This document shows, piece after piece, positions 35,220 to 44,125 of a stretch of DNA of 64,000 nt. Below the pieces are notes generated by a model, which searched no databases, was not told the origin of the DNA, and was given only the letters and a program-made list of their open reading frames with translations. The translations under genes were made by a program, and so were the position numbers. Each line of letters begins with the position of its first letter. The first letter of the stretch is position 1. This DNA is from Oceanobacillus rekensis (GTDB lineage: Bacteria; Bacillota; Bacilli; Bacillales; Amphibacillaceae): the NCBI RefSeq assembly GCF_002153375.1, contig NZ_MTBQ01000004.1, positions 248,001-312,000 of the forward strand. Direction: 5' to 3'.

Positions 35220-35786
35220 TTAAAAGGGATATGCTGATTCTTTTGCCTTCTTTATTTCGATTGCTGCCTTTAAGGAATAGACTGTATCCTCTGCTAGTCT
35301 GTCGAGTCTGAAGATAATCTCATCATCAACGATTTCTTTTAGGTGATAATGCGTTTCTTCAATAAATACATATTTCGGAACAACTATAGCAAGCATATAT
35401 GTTAATATCGGTTTCAATTGCTGTTCAACAACTAAGTAATGCATCGCTGATCCAGCCGTTGAAACGATTCCGACTACTTTATCGCGGAAGGCATCCATCG
35501 GCAGTAAATCAAACAAGTTCTTCAATGTTCCTGGTATGGAAGCCTGAAATGTAGGCGTACCAATAATAAACCCGTCAGCAGCCATTATTTTTTCCAAAAT
35601 AGTTTTGGTATCACCTGTATAATCACGGTAATCCCTACCATCACTGAAAACCAATTGATATCCTTTCATATCAATAAGTTCCACTTCAACATCTGAAAAC
35701 TGCTCCTTGATTTTATCTAACACCCGCTCCACGGCTATCCGGGTTTTTGAACCAACAATGGAACCGGAAATTCCTATTATCTTCAA
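35220..35786 (-). CDS. NADPH-dependent FMN reductase, SsuE-like
   Basis: 188 residues. GISGSIVGSKTRIAVERVLD is the FMN-phosphate loop; GTPTFQASIPGTLKNLFDLLP is the central dimer segment as in SsuE/ArsH-type reductases. It differs from the tandem pair downstream and is not a recent copy. SsuE reduces FMN for sulphonate monooxygenase, but no ssuD is present here, so the partner is unknown. Three flavin reductases in 2.2 kb suggest a redox-stress cluster. Confidence 0.85.
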   Translation of the reverse strand: MKIIGISGSIVGSKTRIAVERVLDKIKEQFSDVEVELIDMKGYQLVFSDGRDYRDYTGDTKTILEKIMAADGFIIGTPTFQASIPGTLKNLFDLLPMDAFRDKVVGIVSTAGSAMHYLVVEQQLKPILTYMLAIVVPKYVFIEETHYHLKEIVDDEIIFRLDRLAEDTVYSLKAAIEIKKAKESAYPF

Positions 35787-35995
35787 TGTTAACCCTCCTC
35801 GAAAAAACTATTTATTGTGATCGTTATATATCCTTCAAAACATTCCAATCACATTATACCGATTCAATTTATTGAAATACAAAATAATGCCTGCAAATAC
35901 ATCATTTCCATATAAGTACTTATTCCATTATACTTCGGGTTACGTTGAATTGTTCTTATGGATGTAAATCTTAAAGGCCTCTCTTCTTTCGGTCT

Positions 35996-36430
35996 GGCTA
36001 TTTTCGTATAGATTGTTGTTATCTACCCCGAAAGTCGATATAAATGCGAACTAACTGCTATCTATTTTAAATTTTAAAAACTAATAACTGCATTAGTGAT
36101 TGTTATAAAAATCTCTTCATTTAGCTTCACCAGTCCGGGTGAACGGAGGGCAGTGACTCCTGCGGGAACAGCACGTGTCCGAAAACCCGAAGAGTGGTTT
36201 TCTCTTCGGGGCTGAGGCCGTGCCCTAAGGTGCGCATCCGCCCAGAGTGATCCCGGACGGTCGCAAAAACACAATTATTGGAAATCAGCCAGCGGTTACG
36301 CCACTTTTTTTGATGTTGTGGATAGAAGATAGAAATCTTCGCACTTTATAGAAATTGCGAGGTAAAAAAGCTACAAGTCTTTTGATGGTATGAGCAGCGC
36401 GTAGTCCCAAGGTTTAATCAAAAAGCTTCA
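35996..36430 (-). repeat. Composite foldback repeat, copy 1 (inverted relative to copies 2 and 3)
   Basis: Non-coding, GC-richer than its surroundings. Read on the minus strand it starts at a TTTGATTAA word, passes through module A (36085-36270) and ends with GGGGTAGATAACAACAATC near 36010. Module A shares 36 identical bases with copy 2 (36189-36224 against 44287-44322) and a further 31 (36085-36115). Module B is absent here. It fills most of the 666-bp gap between the SsuE-like and OsmC genes. The open frame over it is a by-product. Confidence 0.85.
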
Positions 36431-36452
36431 GTAAAACAAAAAAACCCGAAGC

Positions 36453-36845
36453 TTATGCTTGGGGATTCTTGATTTCGAATGTTTCTATAACATTTATACT
36501 TCCTTTGACAGATTGCACCATGGAACAGTTTTTTGTTGATAGTTCGAGCGCTTTTGTCACTTTTTCTTCGGAAAGGTCATTACCAAAAATAGTAAAGTGC
36601 AATTTAATCTCTTCCACACGATCAGCTGCGTCCGGGTTTCTTTTTACATCAGCAGCTATTTTGATATCATCAAATTCAATACGCATTTTAGTAAGAACCT
36701 TCTTCAAAACCCCACCACTGCAACCTGCGACAGATGACACTAAAAGCGCATAAGGTCTAAAACCAAATTCATCATTGCTGGAAATCGTTAGTTTCCCAAA
36801 ATCAAATTCAGACTCAAAGCCATTCTCATGCATCGTAAATTCCAT
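36453..36845 (-). CDS. OsmC family protein
   Basis: 130 residues. The OsmC/Ohr fold has two catalytic cysteines; here they lie in SSVAGCSGGVLKKVL and TKNCSMVQSVKG. Members detoxify organic hydroperoxides; this one belongs to the OsmC-like group near YhfA, where the substrate is unknown. The start could be ATG 36875 (no ribosome binding site) or ATG 36845 (after AAAGGGTTGGGA); the latter is used. Confidence 0.85.
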   Translation of the reverse strand: MEFTMHENGFESEFDFGKLTISSNDEFGFRPYALLVSSVAGCSGGVLKKVLTKMRIEFDDIKIAADVKRNPDAADRVEEIKLHFTIFGNDLSEEKVTKALELSTKNCSMVQSVKGSINVIETFEIKNPQA

Positions 36846-36900
36846 CTTTATCCCAACCCTTTTATTAGTTTTCATAAGTATAACGAAAATGAGAGCTAAA

Positions 36901-37031
36901 GCGCAAGCGCCCGGTTTGCGACGTATGAACTGAACTGTAGGTGATAAAGGAAACTCTTTTGGAGCGTAGCGAAACGATGTTGAATTATCGTACCGAAGTG
37001 AAGGAAGTCGATCAGTCTGGGCGCTGAAGCG
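36901..37031. repeat. Short foldback repeat element
   Basis: About 130 bp with inverted ends CGCAAGCGCCCGG and CTGGGCGCTGAAGCG and a mixed interior. This type of element, starting with AAGCGCAAGCGCC, is common between genes in Bacillaceae. Only one copy occurs in the window. Confidence 0.55.
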
Positions 37032-37126
37032 AGACGTGACTGTTTATATCCAAGAATTAATTGCCGCCAAATTACTACAATTTTTAAATGATTGAAAATT
37101 AGTAAACTTATGCTCTTGAGCGTCAG

Positions 37127-37453
37127 TTATATCTCCCAGGTATCAGAATTAATAGGCTGTTGGTATATTTCTAAATCAATACGCCCTGACCCACTTACCT
37201 TAATGCCTTCATCTTCAAGCCGTAATTTTTGTTCCAACCGGGTCTCGTTGTCCTTCATGGCGATCTGCCCTTTCGCATTGATGACTCGATGCCAAGGCAA
37301 ATCATGCTTCCTGCTCATGGAATGGAGAATTCGCGCAACTTGTCGAGCTGCACGGGGATTGCCTGCAAGTTTGGAAATTTGGCCGTAAGTCATAACCTTT
37401 CCCGCTGGTATTTTCTGTATAATCTGTATAACGATTTCTGTAAATGGGTTCAT
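37127..37453 (-). CDS. Alkyltransferase-like protein (ATL), MGMT family without active-site cysteine
   Basis: 108 residues. VIQIIQKIPAGKVMTYGQISKLAGNPRAARQVARIL is the helix-turn-helix and arginine-finger region of O6-alkylguanine transferases, but the active site reads PWHRV where the enzyme has PCHRV. Such ATL proteins bind O6-alkylguanine lesions and hand them to nucleotide excision repair. Length matches ATL proteins (about 100). The protein is complete and not a broken MGMT. Confidence 0.9.
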   Translation of the reverse strand: MNPFTEIVIQIIQKIPAGKVMTYGQISKLAGNPRAARQVARILHSMSRKHDLPWHRVINAKGQIAMKDNETRLEQKLRLEDEGIKVSGSGRIDLEIYQQPINSDTWEI

Positions 37454-37614
37454 CTGTTTATTTCCAATCTATTCAGGCCTCTCCCTTGATTGAGGAAAGC
37501 ACCCAGGTATTGTTATAAATGAGGACAACTACTCACCAATATATACAAATTTTACTTTGTATATTCTACTATATGCAACAGAAAATAACATATAGCCATA
37601 CAAAGGAGGATCCC

Positions 37615-37806
37615 ATGGATAAACAACGTGCACAGGAAATTATGGAATCGATTGCGATGGTCAATGTGAATTACCATGGCATTCCAGTCTATATTCAAGC
37701 ATTGGACCAAACTAATAACACAGCCACAGTATTTCCACTTGATAACATGAATCATGAGCAATCTGTTGAGTTAACTGGACTTGAGGAAGTTAAAATAGGA
37801 AAATAG
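37615..37806 (+). CDS. sspH: Small acid-soluble spore protein, H-type (second copy)
   Basis: 63 residues. MDKQRAQEIMESIAMVNVNYHG, then VYIQALDQTNNTATVFPLDN, is the SspH pattern seen also at 33280. The true start is ATG 37615 after AAAGGAGGATC, inside a longer frame. It is about 40 percent identical to the first copy by eye, so an old duplication. Confidence 0.88.
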   Translation: MDKQRAQEIMESIAMVNVNYHGIPVYIQALDQTNNTATVFPLDNMNHEQSVELTGLEEVKIGK

Positions 37807-37929
37807 CGATACAGCCTGTTCAGAATTGCATTTTGGCTAACCCTTAATTTGTGAACTTCCTCATTTCTAAAGTTTCTGCTACCTGCATAATTTCTATTGG
37901 GGAGAATGCTCACTTTACAGAGGTTCTCC

Positions 37930-39078
37930 CTATGATACTTCGGTGCCATTCTGAATATATACACGTGGTACTCGCTTCCCAATCAGACATGCTGCTTCAT
38001 AATGGATTGTATTCATTTGATCAGCTACCTCACCGAGCGAAATATAACCATCTGCCGGTTCGCCAAATAGTGTTATAATGTCACTCGTATGGATGGTACC
38101 TATCGCTGTTACATCAATCATTGTCTGATCCATACAGATTCTTCCTACAATTGGGGCGTTCATGCCTTTAACAGTGACTTTTCCCGTATTAGATAGCTGC
38201 CTTGAAAATCCATCTGCATAGCCAACCGGTAAGGTGACAATGGTCGATTTTTTATTCGGAGTATATGTGCAGCCATAGCTGATCGGTTCTTCTGCCTCCA
38301 GACTTTTAATCATAACAGGTTTAGTTTTAAAGCTCATTACCTGCTTCAATTTGATTTTCCCCTTTAGTTGGTCACTAGGATATAGTCCATATAAACTTAT
38401 CCCGACACGCACCATATCCATATGGAATTCGGGATATACAATGGTACCTGCACTGTTGCAACAATGTTTAATTGATATATTCACATCATGTCCTTCCAAA
38501 TAGGCAATAACCGTTGTGAAATGTTTAAACTGCTTATATGTATAAGTAGAATCAAGGTTATCCGCTTCAGCAAAGTGCGTAAAAATCCCTTCAAGCATGA
38601 TCTCAGGGGCAACTTTTATGGATTGGCAAATTCGGAGAGCTTCTTGTTGATCACGTATTCCAATCCGATTCATCCCACTGTCAATTTTGAGATGGACTTT
38701 TGCTGTTTTGTTGAATGCTTCTGCAGCATTCTTAATTTCTTTTATGGATTCATCTGAAAAGATGGTGATTGAAATATCATGCTTGACTGCTTCCCGAACC
38801 GCAGTTGGGGGTGTGTAGCCCAAGATAAGGATGGGTGTACGGATTCCCGCTTCACGAAGTTTCAAGGCCTCGTCCAAAAAAGCAACACCCAAATAATCTG
38901 CACCAGATTGAATGGCCGATTTCGCTACTTCGACTGCTCCATGACCATAGCCGTCTGCTTTCACTACTGCCATGAGTCGACTATTTTTCCTTATATGCTT
39001 TTTGAATGATTTTACGTTCGCTTCGATAGCATCCAAGGATATTTCTACCCATGTATCGCGGTAACTTCCATGATTCAT
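37930..39078 (-). CDS. alr: Alanine racemase
   Basis: 382 residues. Converts L- to D-alanine for peptidoglycan, using pyridoxal phosphate on Lys40 (VVKADGYGHG). The second base is the tyrosine in ISYGCTYTP. SGMNRIG and the C-terminal GRICMDQTMID segment are typical. Start at ATG 39078 after GAAGGAGG. In B. subtilis alr lies next to ndoAI/ndoA toxin genes; here those are absent, so this may be the second alanine racemase type. Confidence 0.95.
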   Translation of the reverse strand: MNHGSYRDTWVEISLDAIEANVKSFKKHIRKNSRLMAVVKADGYGHGAVEVAKSAIQSGADYLGVAFLDEALKLREAGIRTPILILGYTPPTAVREAVKHDISITIFSDESIKEIKNAAEAFNKTAKVHLKIDSGMNRIGIRDQQEALRICQSIKVAPEIMLEGIFTHFAEADNLDSTYTYKQFKHFTTVIAYLEGHDVNISIKHCCNSAGTIVYPEFHMDMVRVGISLYGLYPSDQLKGKIKLKQVMSFKTKPVMIKSLEAEEPISYGCTYTPNKKSTIVTLPVGYADGFSRQLSNTGKVTVKGMNAPIVGRICMDQTMIDVTAIGTIHTSDIITLFGEPADGYISLGEVADQMNTIHYEAACLIGKRVPRVYIQNGTEVS

Positions 39079-39191
39079 GAAGTTTTCCTCCTTCACTTAA
39101 AACTTTTTAACCGAACCCTTTGAACAATCGCTTTTAGTCATTTTACCATTCCAAAAAGTGAATTCACAACGCTTATGATTATATTTTTATC

Positions 39192-39220
39192 GGCGATACA
39201 GCATCGCAAACTGTATCGCC
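39192..39220. terminator. Hairpin between alr and the coiled-coil gene
   Basis: GGCGATACAG pairs perfectly with CTGTATCGCC around a 9-nt loop. The T tract lies on the plus-strand side only, so its efficiency for the minus-strand gene at 39226 is uncertain. Confidence 0.5.
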
Positions 39221-39225
39221 TCTTT

Positions 39226-39966
39226 TTATTTATTACTTTTTTCTTTTTGCTTTTGGGATATTAGATAGCTTTTTTGCTGTTGGTCAGATCCTGAAGTCAT
39301 GCTTCGTATAGAAGATGATGTCTGGTCTATTTTTTCCGACAAATAATTGGTACGTTCAAATAAAAGACCTCTAAAATAGTCAATCTGCCTCGTTATTTTT
39401 TCCATTACTGCTTCCTGATTATCCAATCTCAGCGTAAACTTTTCATTGGAACCACTTTTTGCGGCTATTTCCTCAGACATTTTTTCCTGAGCATTTGTCT
39501 GTTCATCCATCTTTAAAATTAGCTGATCGTTTGCCTCTGTAATACTTTCCAACATTTTCTTGACCATTTCTTGTGAAGATTTTAACTGTTCAAGCTGACC
39601 CATCACTTGCTGTTTTGATAATTTCTCTACTTCGAATTGGTTTTGAAGCATTTGATGACTTGCATCAGCTTGTTTTAATTGATCCATAACCTGTTGTTCC
39701 ATTATTTCATGATGCGCATTCATCTGTTGCAACTGGTTTAATTGGCTTCTTAATTCTTCCCACCTTGTAGAATGGTTATCTTCCTGCTCGTCATATCTAT
39801 TCGATAGCTCATGAAACGAACGTAATAGTGTCTTGTTTACTCGTTGCTGCTCCTGGATTACTTCAGATATATGGCTTTTTATAAAATATCCCTGATTGGG
39901 TGGCAGTATATTTTCCATATTTTTATACATGTTTTTATGGTTTGTATCATTAATGTATAATCCCAT
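39226..39966 (-). CDS. Coiled-coil protein of unknown function
   Basis: 246 residues, glutamine-, glutamate- and methionine-rich, with long heptad-like stretches from about residue 30 to 210. Repeated 'QQVM(D/G)QL(K/E)Q' units (EQQVMDQLKQ, KQQVMGQLEQ) suggest internal duplication. No signal peptide or membrane segment. Start ATG 39966 after AAGGAG rather than the upstream ATG at 40008. I recognise no family. Confidence 0.75.
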   Translation of the reverse strand: MGLYINDTNHKNMYKNMENILPPNQGYFIKSHISEVIQEQQRVNKTLLRSFHELSNRYDEQEDNHSTRWEELRSQLNQLQQMNAHHEIMEQQVMDQLKQADASHQMLQNQFEVEKLSKQQVMGQLEQLKSSQEMVKKMLESITEANDQLILKMDEQTNAQEKMSEEIAAKSGSNEKFTLRLDNQEAVMEKITRQIDYFRGLLFERTNYLSEKIDQTSSSIRSMTSGSDQQQKSYLISQKQKEKSNK

Positions 39967-40035
39967 TGATTTGCACTCCTTATCCATTACTGCTTCTATC
40001 CTATGCATTTCTCAAACCATGTGGAAGTAAAGAAA

Positions 40036-40058
40036 AACAGCCATCTTTGATAGCTGTT
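40036..40058 (-). terminator. Terminator of the 102-residue gene
   Basis: AACAGC pairs with GCTGTT with an inner ATC/GAT; on the minus strand TTTTTCTTT follows. It lies 140 bp after the stop of the gene at 40200. Confidence 0.55.
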
Positions 40059-40199
40059 CTAAGGATTTTAAATTATAGAAATTAATGTTGATGGATGGAA
40101 TGCAGGACATCTCTACTAGCTACTGTACTCGGCAATCTACTGCCTTTCACGCTTTCTTAGATGGAGGAATAAATTTCAGGTAGGTGGTTACACATTTGC

Positions 40200-40508
40200 T
40201 TATAAATTACCTTTGCTTTGGTGCAATGTTTCACGGTAGTTCTTAAATGCCTTGACGAATGCCTCCGGAGATGTCCTTAATATATAGGAATATACCCCGT
40301 TTGTTGTATGTAAATATAATAATCCGCCATCACTACCGATAAAGCGATAAGAGATATCCAGAACATTTTCTATTAAAAACTCTCTATGCTGGGTCACAAT
40401 TTTTTCATCATATAAATAAATCATTCGCTTCTGTTCAATATCTATTTGATCCAGACTGCTTACTTCCCGAACAATCTTTACATACGCCTGCTCTGCTATC
40501 AAATTCAT
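40200..40508 (-). CDS. Conserved-looking small protein, unknown function
   Basis: 102 residues, predicted mixed alpha/beta with several strands (MIYLYDEKIVTQ, ISYRFIGSDGGLLYLHT, GVYSYIL), compatible with a PH-like or GRAM-like fold. No signal peptide or membrane segment. Starts at the second of two ATG codons, after GGAGGG. It follows the Spx-like gene by 48 bp on the same strand and could be co-transcribed with it. Confidence 0.65.
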   Translation of the reverse strand: MNLIAEQAYVKIVREVSSLDQIDIEQKRMIYLYDEKIVTQHREFLIENVLDISYRFIGSDGGLLYLHTTNGVYSYILRTSPEAFVKAFKNYRETLHQSKGNL

Positions 40509-40556
40509 CATAACCCTCCATTACATGACACCGTGCTTCCTTTTATTTCGTATCTT

Positions 40557-40967
40557 TTAGCTCTCTGCAAGGCTAAGGTGATTCATTCTCCATTGCAGCC
40601 ATTGATGTTCACGAGTCTTTCTAGGAAGAAACTGACGAATATCATCTTCATGGTAGCCTACCTGGAGTCTCTTAGAATCGACAATAATTGGACTTCTTAG
40701 TAGTCTTGGATACTCCTGAATTAATTCGAGTAGCTCTTGTAGTGGCAATGATTCAATATCAAGATTCAAATCTTTATACACTTTTGACCTTGTAGAGATA
40801 ATTTCATCTGTCCCCTCAACGGTCATTCGTAAGATACTTTGAAGTTCATGAACCGTTAATACATCTCTCGTCACATTTCTTACGACATAATTAATATTAT
40901 GTTTGGTAAACCACTGTTTAGCTTTTCTTGTGGACGAACAGGCAGCTCCATAAATAGTTACTGTCAT
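40557..40967 (-). CDS. Spx/ArsC-family regulator with C-x-x-T instead of C-x-x-C
   Basis: 136 residues. It follows Spx of B. subtilis closely: ILRMTVEGTDEIISTRSKVYKDLNLDIESLPLQELLELI, then RLLRSPIIVDSKRLQVGYHEDDIRQFLPRK. Spx binds the RNA polymerase alpha C-terminal domain to turn on thiol-stress genes, and senses oxidation by a Cys10-Cys13 pair. Here the site reads A-C-S-S-T, so position 13 is Thr. The disulphide switch is therefore missing while the polymerase-binding part is kept. Probably a paralogue with a different control. Preceded by a good promoter set among TGTCA repeats. Confidence 0.88.
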   Translation of the reverse strand: MTVTIYGAACSSTRKAKQWFTKHNINYVVRNVTRDVLTVHELQSILRMTVEGTDEIISTRSKVYKDLNLDIESLPLQELLELIQEYPRLLRSPIIVDSKRLQVGYHEDDIRQFLPRKTREHQWLQWRMNHLSLAES

Positions 40968-41050
40968 ATATCATACCCCGTTTTCAAAGTTAATTTTTGA
41001 ATTTGTTTAAAGATATTCCCTGTAATACTTTGTTTACTACATCTCAATGT

Positions 41051-41127
41051 GACACATCGTCATCTCTGTAATTCTAATGATAAATAACACAATGTCATAT
41101 GTCAATATGTTTCATGACAAGGTGTCA
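41051..41127 (-). promoter_or_regulatory. Spx-paralogue promoter flanked by TGACA palindromes
   Basis: Minus strand TTGACA (41100-41105) and TATCAT (41077-41082), 17-nt spacer. Inverted repeats lie on either side: TGAC-ACATC-GTCA (41051-41063) and TGACA-AGG-TGTCA (41115-41127), and a TGTCATATGTCA direct repeat (41093-41104) covers the -35 box. This looks like operator pairs around the promoter. The rest of the 359-bp gap holds only the htpG terminator. Confidence 0.5.
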
Positions 41128-41291
41128 CTTTTATCATTGAAATTTGTCTAATTTATGACTGAAATATTCAGGGTACATAATCATTCTTTATTGTTCTTCC
41201 CTATTCTTTAAAACTTTAATCCTTAACACACTATTTTTTTATTAATTGAATCAGGAAAGTTACTAATCGCTACTTTTACAATTGCAGGAAA

Positions 41292-41315
41292 AGCCCCTGC
41301 AAAAAAGCAGGAGCA
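41292..41315 (-). terminator. htpG terminator
   Basis: GCCCCTGC pairs with GCAGGAGC around AAAAAA; T tract on the minus strand. Confidence 0.75.
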
Positions 41316-41326
41316 TGTTAAACCGT

Positions 41327-43204
41327 TTAAACCATTACCTTGCAAATATCATTTGTGAATTCCACAGGATCATTGATTGGCAGCCCCTCAATAAGCAACG
41401 CCTGATTGTACAAAATATTTGTGTACAATTTCAACTTATTTTCATCCTTCTCTAGTAAGTTCTTTAATGTCTGGAATACGTCATGGTTTACGTTAATTTC
41501 CAGTACTTTATCAGCCTGAATATGTTGGTCATCAGGCATCGCATTAATAATCTTTTCCATTTCAAGGGAAATTTCCCCGTCTGCAGTTAACACAACCGGG
41601 TGAGATTTTAATCGCTTGGATGCACGTACGTCTTTCACTTTATCAGTTAGAATTCCTTTCATTGCTTCAAACAAATCTTGGTTTTCATTTGCCTCTTCTT
41701 CCGTTGTATCTTGATGATCATCTTCAAAACCTAGGTCACCACTTGATACGGATTTGAACTCTTTTTCGTTATAGTTCATTAGCATCCTAATTGCAAACTC
41801 ATCAATTTCATCGGTGAAGTAAAGAATTTCATATCCTTTATCTGCAACCATTTCGGTTTGTGGAAGTTTTGCAATACGCTCATTCGATTCGCCCGATGCA
41901 TAATAAATATATTTTTGATCTTCAGGCATTCTGGAAACATATTCCTCCAGTGTGACGAACTTCTTCTCTTTGGAAGAATAAAACAGGAGTAAATCCTGCA
42001 GCAGATCTTTATTTTGTCCATAATCACTGTAAACACCGAATTTCAATTGCTGACCAAAAGACTTATAAAATATTTCGTATTTTTCTCTATCATCCCTTAG
42101 GACGCTGAGCAATTGAGTTTTAATTTTCTTATTGATACTTTTAGCGATTATTTTTAGTTGTCTATCTTGTTGCAGCATTTCTCGGGAAATATTTAGCGAA
42201 AGGTCCTCAGAGTCTACCATCCCCTTAACGAAACTGAAGTAATCTGGAAGCAAATCAGCACATTTATCCATAATTAATACACCGTTGGAATATAGCTCAA
42301 GCCCTTTCTCAAATTCTCTTGTGTAATAGTTATGTGGCGCATTTTCTGGAATGTAAAGAATAGCATTATAACGCACTGCACCATCCACATTAATATGAAT
42401 ATGTTTTAATGGTTTATCAAAGCCGTAATGTTTTTCATGATAGAAGTTCTCATAATCCTCATCTGTCAGCTCACTCTTATTCTTTTTCCAGATTGGAACC
42501 ATTGTATTGATCGTTTGTTCTTCGATGATATCTTCATATTCATCTTCACTGCCCTCTTTAAGCTTGCTTTCGGTTATATCCATTTTAATTGGATAGCGAA
42601 TAAAATCGGAGTATTTCTTAATGATTTGTTTTAGACGGTATTGCTCCAAAAACTCATCATAATTCTCTTCTTTTTGGTTCTCTTTGATTTCCAATGTGAT
42701 TTCTGTACCAACTTCTTCTTTTTCAGCAGGTTTGATCGTATAGCCATCAGAACCTTTTGATTCCCAAATGAACGCTTCATCACTATCGATAGATCTGCTG
42801 ATTACGGTGACTTTATCCGCTACCATAAATGCAGCATAGAAACCTACACCAAACTGCCCAATGATATCATGGCCATCTTTAATCTCATTTTCTGATTTAA
42901 ACGTATGGGAACCACTTTTGGCAATAACTCCAAGATTACTTTCCAAATCTTCCTTCGTCATTCCAATACCAGTATCAGTAATCTTTAATGTCCGATTATC
43001 TTTATTTGCATCAATCTTTATGTAATAGCTGTCTTGATTGAATGTTAAATTATCATCTGTTAATGCTTTATAGTAAATCTTATCAATTGCATCACTCGCA
43101 TTGGAAATAAGTTCTCTCAAGAATACTTCTCGTTGCGAATAAATCGAGTTAATAACCATATCCAAAAGTTTTTGGGATTCTGCTTTAAATTTTCTTTTAC
43201 CCAT
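41327..43204 (-). CDS. htpG: Molecular chaperone HtpG (Hsp90)
   Basis: 625 residues. The N-terminal ATPase domain shows [25 protein letters not shown] and [15 protein letters not shown], the three ATP-lid motifs of the GHKL fold; the middle domain has NISREMLQ with the catalytic arginine region. HtpG folds or rescues client proteins under heat stress. The start is ATG 43204 (GAAGGAGAG upstream); the longer frame from 43240 would start inside the CIRCE element. The promoter carries a perfect CIRCE operator. Confidence 0.96.
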   Translation of the reverse strand: MGKRKFKAESQKLLDMVINSIYSQREVFLRELISNASDAIDKIYYKALTDDNLTFNQDSYYIKIDANKDNRTLKITDTGIGMTKEDLESNLGVIAKSGSHTFKSENEIKDGHDIIGQFGVGFYAAFMVADKVTVISRSIDSDEAFIWESKGSDGYTIKPAEKEEVGTEITLEIKENQKEENYDEFLEQYRLKQIIKKYSDFIRYPIKMDITESKLKEGSEDEYEDIIEEQTINTMVPIWKKNKSELTDEDYENFYHEKHYGFDKPLKHIHINVDGAVRYNAILYIPENAPHNYYTREFEKGLELYSNGVLIMDKCADLLPDYFSFVKGMVDSEDLSLNISREMLQQDRQLKIIAKSINKKIKTQLLSVLRDDREKYEIFYKSFGQQLKFGVYSDYGQNKDLLQDLLLFYSSKEKKFVTLEEYVSRMPEDQKYIYYASGESNERIAKLPQTEMVADKGYEILYFTDEIDEFAIRMLMNYNEKEFKSVSSGDLGFEDDHQDTTEEEANENQDLFEAMKGILTDKVKDVRASKRLKSHPVVLTADGEISLEMEKIINAMPDDQHIQADKVLEINVNHDVFQTLKNLLEKDENKLKLYTNILYNQALLIEGLPINDPVEFTNDICKVMV

Positions 43205-43233
43205 TATTTTCTCTCCTTCATAAAATCTATCTT

Positions 43234-43260
43234 TTAGCACTCTCGATAGCAGAGTGCTAA
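43234..43260 (-). promoter_or_regulatory. CIRCE element (HrcA operator) upstream of htpG
   Basis: TTAGCACTC (43234-43242), nine bases, GAGTGCTAA (43252-43260): an exact match to the CIRCE consensus. It lies between the promoter and the ribosome binding site, where bound HrcA would repress. Confidence 0.97.
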
Positions 43261-43270
43261 CCCTATACTT

Positions 43271-43299
43271 TTAATAACATATTCACTTTTAACTGTCAA
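43271..43299 (-). promoter_or_regulatory. htpG promoter
   Basis: Minus strand TTGACA (43294-43299) and TATTAA (43271-43276), 17-nt spacer, 10 bp ahead of the CIRCE element. Confidence 0.75.
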
Positions 43300-43366
43300 T
43301 TATAATAGCCGGACCGATGGATATGAATGTATAATGAAACTTATAAAACGCTCTGGAGGGAATCAT

Positions 43367-44077
43367 ATGCTAAAAAAGTGGTTAGATGAAGCTAACTATA
43401 CGGTTGTTTTCACCGGTGCAGGAATGTCGACAGAGAGTGGACTTCCTGACTTCCGCTCTTCCAATCAAGGATTATGGCGGCAAAAGGACCCGAGTGAAAT
43501 AGCAAGTACAGATGCATTGAATACTAACGTAAACGAATTCATAGAATTTTATCGTGAGCGCGTACTCGGTGTGAAGGAATATCTTCCACATAAAGGACAT
43601 TACATCTTGGCTGAATGGGAAAAGCAAAGCAACATCCAGTCAATTATCACACAAAATGTGGATGGTTTTCACCAGTTGGCAGGTAGTAATCGTGTTGCAG
43701 AGCTTCATGGTACATTACAAGAATTACACTGCCAACGTTGCGGGAAAATTTATGACAGTAACGAATATGTTAAAAAAGAATATCACTGTAATTGTGGTGG
43801 GGTTCTTCGCCCATCCATCGTATTATTTGGGGAAACATTGCCAGAAGAAGCGTTTCAACTTGCACTTTCCGAAGCACAAAAAGCTGATTTATTTATCGTG
43901 TTGGGCTCCTCATTAAGCGTAACTCCAGCAAATCAGTTTCCTCTAATTGCCAAGGAAAGTGGAGCGAAATTAGTTATTGTCAATCAGGAAAAAACGGAAA
44001 TGGACCTTTATGCAGATCAGGTTGTAAACGATAGAAAAATAGGTGAGCTACTGCAGGAATTAAATATCTCAATATGA
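43367..44077 (+). CDS. srtN: NAD-dependent protein deacylase (sirtuin)
   Basis: 236 residues. FTGAGMSTESGLPDFRS binds NAD+, TQNVDGFHQLAG and AELHGTLQELHC carry the catalytic histidine, and the zinc site is C-x2-C (CQRC) followed by C-x-C (CNC). Removes acyl groups from lysines with NAD+ consumption. Start at ATG 43367 after GGAGGGA; the frame continues upstream to 43334 without a suitable ribosome binding site. A TATAAT lies at 43330-43335. Confidence 0.93.
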   Translation: MLKKWLDEANYTVVFTGAGMSTESGLPDFRSSNQGLWRQKDPSEIASTDALNTNVNEFIEFYRERVLGVKEYLPHKGHYILAEWEKQSNIQSIITQNVDGFHQLAGSNRVAELHGTLQELHCQRCGKIYDSNEYVKKEYHCNCGGVLRPSIVLFGETLPEEAFQLALSEAQKADLFIVLGSSLSVTPANQFPLIAKESGAKLVIVNQEKTEMDLYADQVVNDRKIGELLQELNISI

Positions 44078-44080
44078 AGC

Positions 44081-44114
44081 AAAGGAATCTCTTAATCTAA
44101 AGGAGATTCTTTTG
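44081..44114 (+). terminator. Terminator of the sirtuin gene
   Basis: AAAGGAATCTC pairs with GGAGATTCTTT followed by TGTCTTT. Confidence 0.8.
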
Positions 44115-44125
44115 TCTTTAGCTTA

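Noticed and set aside
36074-36274. Open frame of 66 codons on the minus strand
   Set aside because: It lies in module A of the composite repeat and is matched by another open frame at 44240-44437 only because the DNA is repeated; no ribosome binding site.
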